Of a stretch of 64,000 nucleotides of DNA, positions 26,051-35,283 are shown piece after piece; position 1 is the first letter of the stretch, and every line of letters begins with the position of its first letter. The stretch lies in NCBI RefSeq assembly GCF_900220995.1, contig NZ_OBQF01000007.1, positions 85,215-149,214 of the forward strand, in the 5' to 3' direction. Source of the DNA: Salinicoccus kekensis. GTDB lineage: Bacteria; Bacillota; Bacilli; Staphylococcales; Salinicoccaceae. The notes under the pieces are model-generated. The model saw only the letters and a program-made list of their open reading frames with translations, was not told the origin of the DNA and ran no database searches. Position numbers and translations under genes: made by a program.

Positions 26051-26062
26051 CCTCATAATCAA

Positions 26063-27301
26063 TTATTCGTATTTTTTGAATAGGAGTGATGCGTTGTGGC
26101 CGCCGAAGCCGAGGTTGTTGCTCAGCGCGTATTTGAAGTCGCCTTCTTCGACGCCGTCCGGTACGTAGTTCAAATCACATTCCGGATCCGGGTTGCGCAG
26201 GTTGATCGTCGGGTGCACTTTGCCGTTCTGCAGGCTCAGTGACGAGATGATCGCTTCGACTGCACCGGTTGCGCCGAGCAGGTGGCCGGTCATGGATTTC
26301 GTCGAGTTGACGAGCAGCTTATTCGCATGGTCGCCGAACACCGTCTTCAATGCGAGGGTCTCGTAAAGGTCGTTATACGCCGTGCTTGTGCCGTGGGCGT
26401 TGACGTAGTCGACTTCTTCAGGTTCGACCCCTGCATCTTTCAATGCTTCCTGTATCGCACGGGCACCGCCTTCGCCGTTTTCAGCCGGTGCGGTGATGTG
26501 GTATGCATCCCCCGTCATGCCGTAGCCGACGATTTCTGCATAGATGTTTGCACCGCGTGCGAGTGCGTGCTCCAATTCTTCAATCACAACAACGCCTGCA
26601 CCCTCGCCCATGACGAAACCATCACGGTCTTTGGAGAAAGGTACGGATGCGTTATCCGGATCTTCCGAAGTTGAAAGTGCCCTGCTCGACTGGAATCCAG
26701 CCATGCCCATTTCAGTGATCGGTGCTTCTGTACCGCCTGTGATCATCGCGTCGGCCTGGCCGCGCTCAATGATCTTGAAAGCATCACCGATTGAGTTCGT
26801 GCCTGTCGCACAAGCCGTCACCGTCGCGCCATTCGGACCTTTTGCACCGTGGCGGATGGATACCTGGCCGCTTGCCATATCCGGTATCATCATCGGTACG
26901 AAGAACGGGCTCACCCTTCTCGGTCCTCTTTCATACAATACTTTAAAACCGTCCTGCAGTGCCTGGATGCCGCCGATGCCGGAACCGATCCATACACCGA
27001 TGCGTTCTGCGTTACCATCATCTATCACAAGCCCGGAATCCTTGACCGCTTCGTCGGATGCCACGACCGCATACTGAGTAAAGCGGTCCATCCTCCTGGA
27101 TTCTTTTTTATCGATGTAATCCCCGATATTGAAATCCTTCAACTCACCTGCAACATGAACATTGAACTCACTGTTGTCGAATCTGGTGAGCTTATCAATA
27201 CCGTTCACACCTTTCAGTGCATTTTCCCATGTTTCTTTTGCTGTATTCCCGATCGGTGTCAATGCACCGATACCTGTTATTACGACTCTTCGCTTAGTCA
27301 T
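26063..27301 (-). CDS. fabF: 3-oxoacyl-ACP synthase II FabF
   Basis: A 412-residue condensing enzyme that elongates acyl-ACP with malonyl-ACP. The active-site cysteine lies in [14 protein letters not shown] (about residue 165). The two catalytic histidines are in [13 protein letters not shown] and [28 protein letters not shown] forms the conserved C-terminus. Its start overlaps the fabH stop by 8 bases, so translation is coupled. FapR control comes from the operator upstream of fabH. This is the platensimycin/cerulenin target family. Confidence 0.97.
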   Translation of the reverse strand: MTKRRVVITGIGALTPIGNTAKETWENALKGVNGIDKLTRFDNSEFNVHVAGELKDFNIGDYIDKKESRRMDRFTQYAVVASDEAVKDSGLVIDDGNAERIGVWIGSGIGGIQALQDGFKVLYERGPRRVSPFFVPMMIPDMASGQVSIRHGAKGPNGATVTACATGTNSIGDAFKIIERGQADAMITGGTEAPITEMGMAGFQSSRALSTSEDPDNASVPFSKDRDGFVMGEGAGVVVIEELEHALARGANIYAEIVGYGMTGDAYHITAPAENGEGGARAIQEALKDAGVEPEEVDYVNAHGTSTAYNDLYETLALKTVFGDHANKLLVNSTKSMTGHLLGATGAVEAIISSLSLQNGKVHPTINLRNPDPECDLNYVPDGVEEGDFKYALSNNLGFGGHNASLLFKKYE

Positions 27302-28259
27302 GTGTCTCCTCCTTATTCTTACCCCAAGTTAAGCAAATTGCCCCCCATGTCAGTCCGCCGCCAAAACCGACCAGCACGAGGTTGTCTCCTGCCTTTATTT
27401 TACCATTTTTCAGCTCATGATGAATACTGAGAGGTATGGAAGCTGCAGAAGTATTTCCATATTTATCTATTGTACTGCTCATCCGTTCTTTTGGCATCTT
27501 CATCCGTTCCCTTGCAGCGTCCATGATGCGGATGTTTGCCTGATGCGGTACGAGCATATCGATGTCTTCGTTCGTAAAACCTGCCTTTTCAGTTACGTTC
27601 ACGCTGGATTCGCCCATCTGACGCACAGCGAACTTGAATACTTCACGGCCATTCATGCGCAGCTTGCCGTCATCTTTATCATCGTAAAGATACTGTCCAC
27701 CGCTGCCTTTGCTGCCGAGTTCGAATGATCTGATGCCGAAGCCTTCATCCACTTCGCCCATTACGGCAGCACCCGCCCCGTCACCGAAGAGGACGGCCGT
27801 AGAGCGGTCCGTGAAATCAGCGATTTTGGAAAGCTTATCGACGCCTACGACCAGTACGTTCTTATAAGTGCCTGCCTGGATGAACTGGCTCGCGGTGATC
27901 ATGCTATAAATAAAACCCGTGCATGCTGCAAGCTGATCCATCGATGGTACATTGTTCAGACCCAATCTATCCTGGAGGATATTGGCAACTGCCGGGAAAC
28001 GGTGGTCACCTGTTGAAGTCGCGACGATGACCAGATCTATGTCCTCTTTGCCGACGCCGGAATCTTCAAGTGCACGTTCTGCCGCAATCACCGCCATATC
28101 GGAAGTGTCCATATCATCTTCGGCAAACCTGCGTTCTTTTATGCCGGTCATCTCTGTAATCCATTCATCTGAGGTATCGAGAATTTTTTCGAAATCAAAG
28201 TTCGTGAACACTTTATCGGGGACATAAGTACCCAGTCCCAACACGCCTACATTCTTCAT
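27294..28259 (-). CDS. fabH: 3-oxoacyl-ACP synthase III FabH
   Basis: A 321-residue initiation condensing enzyme that joins an acyl-CoA primer to malonyl-ACP. The catalytic triad residues are visible: cysteine in [13 protein letters not shown] (about residue 112), histidine in [12 protein letters not shown] (about residue 246) and asparagine in [14 protein letters not shown] (about residue 276). It is the first gene of the fabHF operon. The ATG at 28259 has only a weak ribosome site. A FapR box lies 29 bases upstream of the start codon. Confidence 0.97.
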   Translation of the reverse strand: MKNVGVLGLGTYVPDKVFTNFDFEKILDTSDEWITEMTGIKERRFAEDDMDTSDMAVIAAERALEDSGVGKEDIDLVIVATSTGDHRFPAVANILQDRLGLNNVPSMDQLAACTGFIYSMITASQFIQAGTYKNVLVVGVDKLSKIADFTDRSTAVLFGDGAGAAVMGEVDEGFGIRSFELGSKGSGGQYLYDDKDDGKLRMNGREVFKFAVRQMGESSVNVTEKAGFTNEDIDMLVPHQANIRIMDAARERMKMPKERMSSTIDKYGNTSAASIPLSIHHELKNGKIKAGDNLVLVGFGGGLTWGAICLTWGKNKEETHD

Positions 28260-28287
28260 TTGACCACACCTTATTTATAATCTCATG

Positions 28288-28305
28288 TTATCACTAGGTA
28301 CTAAT
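28288..28305 (-). promoter_or_regulatory. FapR operator upstream of fabH
   Basis: On the minus strand ATTAGTACCTAGTGATAA matches the FapR consensus (TTAGTACCTRRTACTAA) strongly in its left half and partly in its right half. It lies between the probable promoter and the fabH start, the same arrangement as at fabI. Confidence 0.82.
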
Positions 28306-28331
28306 TTATCATAAATTCACATTTTCCACAA

Positions 28332-28362
28332 TAAAAAAAGCATCCACAATCAAGTGGATGCT
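28332..28362 (-). terminator. Terminator of oppA
   Basis: Stem AGCATCCAC/GTGGATGCT with a 6-base loop, followed on the minus strand by TTTTTTTATTG, 12 bases after the oppA stop. Confidence 0.92.
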
Positions 28363-28373
28363 CATGTATTCCG

Positions 28374-30275
28374 TTATTCAGAGAGACCTACCTGGTACAG
28401 GCCGCCACCGGATTTAGGGTTGAAGCCTTCAGGATCATGTCCAAATTCTTCGCTCCAGCCGACGACGTTTTCACGCACAGGCGTGACATACGCACGGTAA
28501 AGTGTCGGTGCAACCGGGATTTCCTCGACCATCAATTCCTGCCACTCGTGGTAGATTTCTGTACGGGTGTCAGTATCGAGCGCTTCCTCGGAGTTGCCTC
28601 TTTCAATCAGCTCAGTACTCTCCTCAGTATCATAGCGCGGATAGTTGAATGGCGCCTCAGGGCCATAAAGACCGCCAGGGTCAGCATCTGTTCCTACGCC
28701 CCATGCACCCTGGTAAATATCGATTGCAGGGTCGTCATTTTCAACCATGTCATAGAATGTGTTGAACTCGATCAGACGGCCGTTCGTCTTGACAACGTTC
28801 AGGCCGACTTCTCTCCATGACTGGATGTAGTAGTTTGCGAGCGGTTCAGCAACGTCGCCGCCGCTCATCGATGCCATCTGGATTTCAAGCGGCTCGCCGT
28901 TTGGATCTTCACGGAGTCCGTCGCCGTCGACATCTTCATATCCTGCTTCATCAAGGATCCGTTCCGCTTCTTCCGGATCGTATTCAGGTACGTCCAGATC
29001 GTCCTTATGGAATGCTGCGTGGTAAGGTGTGATCAATGATGTCGCTTTCCAGCGCAGACCGTTGTAGAACTGTTCGCCGACTGCATCGTTGTCCATTGCA
29101 TGCCACATTGCACGGCGGAGTTCAACATCGCCCATCTTCATTTCTTCAGGCATGTAGTTCACCCTGTTTTCCTCTGCATCCCATTCACCGAGTTTGAACC
29201 CGATGTAGGTGTATGCTGCATCAAGCTGTCCCAGCCACTCTACACCTTCCATATCCGCAACATCCGGATACTGGTCAGTCGGGAATGATAATGCCACATC
29301 GATATTACCGGCTTCCACAGCATTGGCAATTGACGAAGGTGGAACGACTTCCACATTGATGCCGTCCAGTTGAGGCTCGCCTCTCCAGTAATCTTCAAAC
29401 TTCGTCAGCACAATCGACTCACCCGGTGTGATGGACTCGACCTGATATGCGCCGATTCCGATCGGGTTTTCACGTGTCTGCTCTGCGTTCGGCATATCCG
29501 CCACTTCCACACCTTCATAGTGATGTTCCGGGAATGCATAAAACCAGAAACCACCGTTCGTCAGTGAAGGTGCAAGTTCTGTATAAGTGAATACCGCCGT
29601 TTGATCGTCGATGATCTCGATGCCTGAAATCTCATCCGCTTCACCGGCTTTGTATTCGTTGTAGCCTTCGATCAGTGTGAAACCATCCGTCGTACCGCGG
29701 ACACCTTCATAATCCGGGTGACCGATCACTTCATAGGAAGCGACATAGTCGGAGATTTTCAAAGGTTCCCCGTCATGCCATGTCACGCCGTCCTGAACGG
29801 TGAACGTGACCGTACTGTCCTCTTCGTTCATTTCATAAGTGATCGCGCCGTCATTCGTCGCAATCTGGTTTTCATCGAATGTGAAGACCGATTCATCGAA
29901 GAACTCGATCATTTCAGCATCCGGTGCACCTGAGTAGAACGCCCAGTTCAGAGTACCTTCAAAAGGTGTATCGGAACTATAACCGACATTAAGCGTACCT
30001 TCCCCTGTCGGCTCGGAATCATTGGAAACAACCTGCGGGAAGTCTTCATAGTTGTAGACCTGGCTGCCGTCCGCCGATCCTTCATCCGCAGACTCGCCGT
30101 CCTCCCCTTCTTCAGTTCCCTCTTCAGCACCCTCTTCTGTGCCTTCTTCAGTCGATGTATCAGAGTCCCCGGCATCTTCCCCCGAGTCCCCTCCGTTGCC
30201 GCAGGCCGCAAGAGCCAGGACGAAAACCAGCATCGTTAGAAACATTAATCTTGACCACGAAAGTTTCGCCATCAT
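28374..30275 (-). CDS. oppA: Oligopeptide ABC transporter substrate-binding lipoprotein OppA
   Basis: A 633-residue extracytoplasmic peptide-binding protein (SBP family 5). The N-terminus has a lipoprotein signal ending in the lipobox LALAAC (cysteine at about residue 25). It is followed by a long Glu/Asp/Ser/Gly-rich tether (residues about 30-75), acidic as in salt-adapted Firmicutes. The binding domain follows (WHDGEPLKISDYVASYEVIG, ADMPNAEQTRENPIGIGAYQV, EGFNPKSGGGLYQVGLSE). Its ribosome site is GGGGAGG. It is separated from oppDFBC by 456 bases with its own promoter, so it can be made in excess over the permease. Confidence 0.93.
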   Translation of the reverse strand: MMAKLSWSRLMFLTMLVFVLALAACGNGGDSGEDAGDSDTSTEEGTEEGAEEGTEEGEDGESADEGSADGSQVYNYEDFPQVVSNDSEPTGEGTLNVGYSSDTPFEGTLNWAFYSGAPDAEMIEFFDESVFTFDENQIATNDGAITYEMNEEDSTVTFTVQDGVTWHDGEPLKISDYVASYEVIGHPDYEGVRGTTDGFTLIEGYNEYKAGEADEISGIEIIDDQTAVFTYTELAPSLTNGGFWFYAFPEHHYEGVEVADMPNAEQTRENPIGIGAYQVESITPGESIVLTKFEDYWRGEPQLDGINVEVVPPSSIANAVEAGNIDVALSFPTDQYPDVADMEGVEWLGQLDAAYTYIGFKLGEWDAEENRVNYMPEEMKMGDVELRRAMWHAMDNDAVGEQFYNGLRWKATSLITPYHAAFHKDDLDVPEYDPEEAERILDEAGYEDVDGDGLREDPNGEPLEIQMASMSGGDVAEPLANYYIQSWREVGLNVVKTNGRLIEFNTFYDMVENDDPAIDIYQGAWGVGTDADPGGLYGPEAPFNYPRYDTEESTELIERGNSEEALDTDTRTEIYHEWQELMVEEIPVAPTLYRAYVTPVRENVVGWSEEFGHDPEGFNPKSGGGLYQVGLSE

Positions 30276-30478
30276 ATTTCCTCCCCATTATAAGATTAAA
30301 CTGAATATATACTAAAAGTTCAGTCCCCTGAATCTCAGTACCAGAAATCGGTTAATAATTTCATGTTGATCTTCTGATTATGAAACCTTTGTAAAAATAA
30401 TGTTATCACAATTATCTGAAAAAACAATATACCATTCACCTTTTTTGCCTTATAAATATAATTTTACACCATTATGTA

Positions 30479-30514
30479 GGTGGTCATGAAGGGCAGTGAC
30501 CAGCATGACCATCC
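30479..30514 (-). other. Hairpin in the long 5' leader of oppA
   Basis: GGTGGTCATG (30479-30488) and CATGACCATCC (30504-30514) form a stem with one bulge; an overlapping alternative uses GGTCA/TGACC. It lies inside the roughly 325-base untranslated leader predicted from the oppA promoter. No known riboswitch class is recognised. The rest of the 456-base gap shows no gene. Confidence 0.45.
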
Positions 30515-30607
30515 GGATGCAATCCAAACTTTTATAAAATTATATTTGTGCGTCACGGCTGATTGAATTCAGATTTTTTGAACTTTCAGCGGATACAGCT
30601 TATAACC

Positions 30608-30646
30608 ATTATAAATTGTTATAATTTGTATGTAAAGCGCTTTCAA
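30608..30646 (-). promoter_or_regulatory. oppA promoter with overlapping cre-like site
   Basis: On the minus strand a -35 TTTACA (30631-30636), a 17-bp spacer and a consensus -10 TATAAT (30608-30613) form a strong sigma-A promoter. TTGAAAGCGCTTTACA (30631-30646) overlaps the -35 and matches the CcpA cre consensus over its first 13 positions, with the last CA displaced by one base. Catabolite repression is inferred. Confidence 0.72.
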
Positions 30647-30661
30647 TGTTTTCATTTAAAT

Positions 30662-30676
30662 AATTTTCAAAATAAT
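30662..30676. promoter_or_regulatory. Possible CodY box upstream of oppA promoter
   Basis: AATTTTCAAAATAAT has three mismatches to the CodY consensus AATTTTCWGAAAATT. Opp genes belong to the CodY regulon in S. aureus, so position and family make this plausible, but the match is modest. Confidence 0.35.
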
Positions 30677-30699
30677 GGAACATCCGGCATGATGCAGGA

Positions 30700-30721
30700 A
30701 CTGGCGGCAGCAACCGCCAGT
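30700..30721. other. Stem-loop at the 3' end of oppC without T run
   Basis: Perfect 8-bp stem ACTGGCGG/CCGCCAGT with a 6-base loop, 11 bases after the oppC stop. The minus-strand sequence after it is not T-rich, so it is not a standard terminator. It may be an mRNA-stabilising or processing hairpin that limits read-through into oppA. Confidence 0.55.
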
Positions 30722-30731
30722 GCCCAATTGA

Positions 30732-31847
30732 TCAGGCCTGCCTCTGTCTTGCATCCCCTGCGCGTCTCAGTGCTTCACCGATGTTACGGACGCACAGCAT
30801 CAGCAATAAAATCATCAATGCCGCAGGCAGCCAGATCCACCATCTGTTCTGCAATGTCTGCGTCTGTGTGGCATAAGCGAGCAGTGTGCCGAGCGATGGA
30901 TAATCTTCCGGGAAGCCGAAACCGAGGAACGAGAGACCCGATTCGATTCCGATGTTCGCCGCAAGTGACAGCGTGGCGTTCACTATGATGATCCCCACCA
31001 GGTTCGGCATGAGCTGGCTGAAGATGATTTTGGCAGGTGAACTTCCGAGCGTCTTCGATGCATTGATGTAATCCAGTTCTTTTTCCTGCAGTGCCAATGA
31101 ACGGATCAGCCTTGCCGTACCCATCCACAGGAATGCCGCCATGATCGCACTGAATGTCCAGATGTCATAGGACGGTACGATTGTTACGAAAACGATGACG
31201 ATCATCAGGAACGGCAGTACAAGGAAGAAATCGACGACACGCATCAGTGCGTTGTCGAACTGGCCGCCGAAGTATCCTGAAACGAGGCCGTAGACGATGC
31301 CGAATCCGACGCTCATGAGCGTCACAAGGAACCCTATGGCGAGCGAGTTCCGGGTGCCAATGATCAGCTGGCCGAATATGTCACGGCCGCCGTAGTCCGT
31401 CCCCAGCCTGAATTCCTCATTCGGCGGCTGGTTGATCGCAAACAGGTCGACGAATACAATCTGTGCCTGGTCGAGGAACATCGTCAGGCCGAATACATAA
31501 GCCGTGATCGCGGTGAACAGTATCAGTGAAAATAGAGCGAGCTTATCCGCTATCATCTCCTGGACGATCACTTTCCATCCGGGTGTACTCTTCGGCAGCG
31601 TCTTGTAATCCAGGCCGCCGTGATCACCTGCGCCCGGCGGCATATCGGATTTCATATGCGTCGACATTTCCGTTCCGCCGTAGATCCTGTCATCCCGTCT
31701 GTTTCCGTAAGGATCGGCGCTGCCCGAATCGCGGCTCGTGCTCTGTTCGGCACTGGCCGCACGGTGCCTTTGGGCCTCCTTTTCGCGAGATGCTTCAGTC
31801 TGAGCTTCGTGTTCTTCTTTATTCAAATCTTCATCTTTCCGACTCAT
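30732..31847 (-). CDS. oppC: Oligopeptide ABC transporter permease OppC
   Basis: A 371-residue inner-membrane permease with about six helices. The EAA loop is ALQEKELDYINASKTLGSSPAKIIFSQLMPN (about residues 255-285). It differs from most OppC proteins by a hydrophilic, highly charged N-terminal extension of about 90 residues (many E, K, R, D, S) before the first conserved segment (PGWKVIVQEMIADKLALFSL). The extension is presumably cytoplasmic, with unknown function. It lies 15 bases downstream of oppB. OppC pairs with OppB to form the channel. Confidence 0.94.
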   Translation of the reverse strand: MSRKDEDLNKEEHEAQTEASREKEAQRHRAASAEQSTSRDSGSADPYGNRRDDRIYGGTEMSTHMKSDMPPGAGDHGGLDYKTLPKSTPGWKVIVQEMIADKLALFSLILFTAITAYVFGLTMFLDQAQIVFVDLFAINQPPNEEFRLGTDYGGRDIFGQLIIGTRNSLAIGFLVTLMSVGFGIVYGLVSGYFGGQFDNALMRVVDFFLVLPFLMIVIVFVTIVPSYDIWTFSAIMAAFLWMGTARLIRSLALQEKELDYINASKTLGSSPAKIIFSQLMPNLVGIIIVNATLSLAANIGIESGLSFLGFGFPEDYPSLGTLLAYATQTQTLQNRWWIWLPAALMILLLMLCVRNIGEALRRAGDARQRQA

Positions 31848-31862
31848 TTTACATCCCCCTCC

Positions 31863-32825
31863 CTACTTAATCCTGATCCTTGGATCGACGATGCTCAGAA
31901 TGATGTCAGACAGCAATGCACCGAGGATTGTCAAAAATCCGTAAAATAAGATCAATACGTTTGCGACACTGAAGTCACGCGTCGATATCGACTCGAGGAA
32001 CAGCGCGCCCATGCCCGGATATGCGTAGACCCACTCGATGAAGATCGAGCCGCCGAGCAGTCCGACGAGTTCATACCCGAAGAATGCAGCAATCGGGATG
32101 ATCGCATTCCTGAAAATGTGCTTCAAGTACAATGCGGCCGATTTCACACCTTTGGCGCGGGCGAGCATGACATAGTCCTTCTGCTGCGCTTCGATGACGC
32201 CGCTCCTGAGATACTGCACGGTGCCGACGAGGCCGATCAGGGCGATCGAGAAGCTCGGCAGTATCAGGTGGTTTATTTTGCTGAGTATATAATCGATGGA
32301 GCCGGGTTCAAGCCCCGCTCCGACACTCCCGTTCGTCGGGAAGACCCCGAAATGGTAGCCGAAGATCCACAGCAGCACGAGGCCGAAGACGAACGTGGGC
32401 GTCGCGAATCCCAAATATGTGTAGCCTGTGATCACGGAATCCAAAAGGGAGTCTTTGTAGCGGCCGGAAATGAGGCCCAAAGGAATCCCGATCAGATAGA
32501 TGATGATCACCGAGAAAAGTGACAGCCAGACCGTGTTCATCAGACGGTCGCCGATGACATCGAGCACCGGACGCTGGTGGAAGATCGAATTGCCGAAATC
32601 TCCCTGGAACATCGCCACGACCCAGTCCCTGTATTGTATGTACCATGGGTTATCAAGTCCGAGTGCTTCCCGACGCGCCTGGATGGCCTCTGCAGGAATC
32701 GACGGGTCAATCAGTCCGGACAATGCATCGCCCGGCATCAGCGAGCCCAGGAAAAAGACAAGGATACTCAACAGGACGAGCTGTGGAAAAGTGATCAGTA
32801 ATCTTCTCAAAGTAAATTTAATCAT
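31863..32825 (-). CDS. oppB: Oligopeptide ABC transporter permease OppB
   Basis: A 320-residue permease with six predicted helices. It starts with the family-typical FTLRRLLITFPQLVLLSILVFFL, has the conserved RREALGLDNPWYIQYRDWV segment facing outside, and the EAA loop QKDYVMLARAKGVKSAALYLKHIFRNA (about residues 200-226) that docks the ATPases. It lies 6 bases downstream of oppF, so it is clearly in the same operon. The order oppD-oppF-oppB-oppC differs from the oppBCDFA order I recall for S. aureus opp3. Confidence 0.95.
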   Translation of the reverse strand: MIKFTLRRLLITFPQLVLLSILVFFLGSLMPGDALSGLIDPSIPAEAIQARREALGLDNPWYIQYRDWVVAMFQGDFGNSIFHQRPVLDVIGDRLMNTVWLSLFSVIIIYLIGIPLGLISGRYKDSLLDSVITGYTYLGFATPTFVFGLVLLWIFGYHFGVFPTNGSVGAGLEPGSIDYILSKINHLILPSFSIALIGLVGTVQYLRSGVIEAQQKDYVMLARAKGVKSAALYLKHIFRNAIIPIAAFFGYELVGLLGGSIFIEWVYAYPGMGALFLESISTRDFSVANVLILFYGFLTILGALLSDIILSIVDPRIRIK

Positions 32826-32831
32826 GGCTCA

Positions 32832-33767
32832 TCAACCTTTCACCGGCAACGCAGCTTTATGCGTTTCGGAAATTGCCCTAAGCGGGAAAACACGGCCGTC
32901 TTCATCCAGATATTCGGCGAAATGCTGGTCGTACTCCTCTTTGATCTGCCTGCGGAGCTGCATGTTCCGCTCCACCTTGTCCACATTCGTATCGGGAATC
33001 GCGGCGATCAGACGCTTGGTGTAGATATGCTGGGGGTTGTTGAATATCTCTTCGGCAGTGCCCTCCTCCACCAGGCGCCCCTGGTACATGATGCCGATAT
33101 GCTGGCACATGTGCCGCACAACCCCGAGATCATGCGCAATGAAGAGCATCGTCAAATCCATGTCCTGCTGGATTTCCTGCATGAAGTTCAGGACCTGCGC
33201 CTGAACGGAGACGTCGAGTGCCGAGACGGGCTCATCGGCGATGATCAGCTTCGGATTCAGCGCAATCGCACGTGCGACCCCGATCCTCTGCCGCTGACCG
33301 CCCGAGAACTCATGCGGGAATTTATACAGCGAGCCCGGCGGCAGGCCCACCCTGTCCAGCAGCTTCAGCACTTCTTCAATCAAATCACTCTTCGACAATT
33401 TCTCATAATTCTTCAAAGGCTCGGCGACGATGTCGAATACCCGTTTCCGCACATTCAATGAAGAGTACGGATCCTGGAATATCATCTGTATATCCCTGTG
33501 GACTCCGATCTTCTTCCCCTTGCCGCTCAATTTCTCCCCCTGGAAATAAATATCCCCTTCAGTGATTTCATTCAGGCCCATCACCGCCTTGCCCGTCGTC
33601 GTCTTGCCGGACCCGGATTCCCCGACCAGCCCGTAAGTCGTGCCTCTGGGTATTGCGATGCTCACCCCGTCGACGGCCCTCACATGATCTTTCACCGTGT
33701 TGAAGAAGCCGCCCTTGATCGGGAAATGCACTTTCAAATCATTGATTTCCAACAGATTTGCGCTCAT
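32832..33767 (-). CDS. oppF: Oligopeptide ABC transporter ATP-binding protein OppF
   Basis: A 311-residue ATPase. Walker A is GESGSGKTT (about residues 50-58), the signature is FSGGQRQRIGVARAIAL, Walker B is LIIADEPVSALD, and the switch histidine is in IAHDLGVVRHM. The C-terminal OppF extension (LIAAIPDTNVDKVERN) is conserved. It overlaps oppD by 4 bases (ATGA), which implies coupled translation. It energises peptide import with OppD. Confidence 0.95.
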   Translation of the reverse strand: MSANLLEINDLKVHFPIKGGFFNTVKDHVRAVDGVSIAIPRGTTYGLVGESGSGKTTTGKAVMGLNEITEGDIYFQGEKLSGKGKKIGVHRDIQMIFQDPYSSLNVRKRVFDIVAEPLKNYEKLSKSDLIEEVLKLLDRVGLPPGSLYKFPHEFSGGQRQRIGVARAIALNPKLIIADEPVSALDVSVQAQVLNFMQEIQQDMDLTMLFIAHDLGVVRHMCQHIGIMYQGRLVEEGTAEEIFNNPQHIYTKRLIAAIPDTNVDKVERNMQLRRQIKEEYDQHFAEYLDEDGRVFPLRAISETHKAALPVKG

Positions 33768-34813
33768 CGTCCGACGCCCCCTTCTTCCATCTGAAGTGCT
33801 TCAACCCGCTTCTCCATCTCCCCGTGCCCCATTGAAGTATCAAGATAGAAATCCTGATAGCATGTGCATCTCACAAGGTGCCCCGGTTCGACTTCGCGGA
33901 GCTTCGGCTGATGTTCATGCGCCTCTTCCGGGATCCACGGGATCCTCGGTGCGAATCTGCAGCCTTCGCGGTCCATCTTGTTCAGGGCCGGGACGACGCC
34001 CTGGATCACATGCAGCTTGCTGCCGAGCTGCTCTTCAGACGGCAGCGAGTTCAACAGCGAGCGTGTATACGGATGTTTCGGGTTCTTGAAGAGTTCCCTC
34101 ACCGGTGCAACTTCCACGATCTGCCCGGCATACATCACCGCAACCCTGTCCGCCATCTCAGCGACGACGCCAAGGTCGTGGGTGATGAGTAAGACACCGG
34201 AGCCGAGGTCGTCCTGCAGTTCCCGGATCAAATCCAGTATCTGCGCCTGGATCGTCACATCGAGTGCCGTCGTCGGCTCATCCGCGATGAGGAGCTTCGG
34301 CCGGTTGGCTATGGCTATGGCGATCACCACACGCTGGCGCATTCCTCCTGAGAGTTCATGCGGATAGTTTTCAGCCACCCTCTCCGGGCGCGGGATGCCC
34401 ACTTTTTCCAACAATTCGATCGTATACAGCTCGCGCCCGCTTTTCCTGACCGTGCCGTGGATCTTCAGCGTCTCCTGGATCTGATGCTTGATCTTCATCA
34501 ACGGGTTCAGTGCGGTCATCGGGTCCTGGAAAATCATCGCAATATCCCCGCCGCGTATCCTATTCATCTGACGCTCGTTGTTTTTCAGTATATCCTTCCC
34601 CTGGAATAAAACTTCCCCGCTCACCCGGGCGTGGCGATGCAGCCCCATAAGAGAAAAGGCTGTCGCGCTTTTGCCTGACCCGGATTCCCCGACAAGCGCG
34701 AGCACTTCATTTTCCCTGATCCTTATGCTGACATCATCAACGGCCGGATAATATTCCCCGTCTATTTTGAATGAAGTCGTTAAATTGTTCGCTTCCAAAA
34801 GATATTCAGACAT
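33764..34813 (-). CDS. oppD: Oligopeptide ABC transporter ATP-binding protein OppD
   Basis: A 349-residue ATPase and first gene of the opp operon. Walker A is [10 protein letters not shown], the signature is [16 protein letters not shown] and Walker B is [14 protein letters not shown]. The C-terminal extension carries [22 protein letters not shown] with the downstream cysteines (GCRFAPR, RCTCYQD) that bind an Fe-S cluster in some OppD/DppD proteins. The start follows GAGGGATGAGGA. The 470-base region upstream contains a cre site shared with the divergent yjzD. Confidence 0.95.
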   Translation of the reverse strand: MSEYLLEANNLTTSFKIDGEYYPAVDDVSIRIRENEVLALVGESGSGKSATAFSLMGLHRHARVSGEVLFQGKDILKNNERQMNRIRGGDIAMIFQDPMTALNPLMKIKHQIQETLKIHGTVRKSGRELYTIELLEKVGIPRPERVAENYPHELSGGMRQRVVIAIAIANRPKLLIADEPTTALDVTIQAQILDLIRELQDDLGSGVLLITHDLGVVAEMADRVAVMYAGQIVEVAPVRELFKNPKHPYTRSLLNSLPSEEQLGSKLHVIQGVVPALNKMDREGCRFAPRIPWIPEEAHEHQPKLREVEPGHLVRCTCYQDFYLDTSMGHGEMEKRVEALQMEEGGVGR

Positions 34814-35123
34814 TCCTCATCCCTCTTTCAACATTACTTGGTTTAGGCATTCATAAAACAGAATATTCAAATAATTATTCCCGTATGATTTTACAGGATT
34901 TCATATTTGAATGCACCCTTCATCCCGCATTTCACAATGTCATTGAAACTATGTGATTTTGGAATTGGCGGATTATTCTAAAATCAGCCGGTTATGTATA
35001 GCATAGTGGTTTGAATACATATTTTCAACGCCGCCCGCCAACGCTGTTTGTATATACATCCGACTCCAATATACACCACCGTATATTTATTTTCAATCTC
35101 TTATTGGAGGCGGAAGCCCCACT

Positions 35124-35141
35124 ATTGAAAACGGTTGCAAA
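35124..35141. promoter_or_regulatory. cre (CcpA) site in opp/yjzD divergent region
   Basis: The 18-mer with core TTGAAAACGGTTGCAA fits the staphylococcal cre consensus (WWTGNAARCGNWWNCAWW) at every position. It lies in the 470-base divergent region between oppD and yjzD, so it could repress either or both. No gene was found in this interval. Confidence 0.65.
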
Positions 35142-35161
35142 AATATGCTTATATCCCAGCG

Positions 35162-35182
35162 TTTCACAAAGATATTGTGAAA
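35162..35182. promoter_or_regulatory. Perfect inverted repeat in opp/yjzD divergent region
   Basis: TTTCACAA-AGATA-TTGTGAAA is a perfect 8-bp dyad. A related imperfect copy (TTTCACAATGTCATTGAAA) lies near 34930. The half-sites recall Rex but face the opposite way (Rex is TTGTGAA-N4-TTCACAA), so the cognate regulator is unknown. Confidence 0.5.
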
Positions 35183-35283
35183 TAAATATTTATCTGAAGT
35201 TTTTACATTACGGCATGTATACTTTTCGGCGGTTTTATATTATGATATAAACTAGCTAAATATGTTTAGGAGTTGTCACTTCC

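Noticed and set aside
30563..30988. Plus-strand open frame of 141 codons overlapping the oppC end
   Set aside because: It overlaps the antisense strand of oppC and of the oppA promoter and has no ribosome site or recognisable domain.
35011..35250. 79-codon open frame in the opp/yjzD gap
   Set aside because: AT-rich composition, no ribosome site, and it covers the cre site and palindrome; more likely regulatory DNA.
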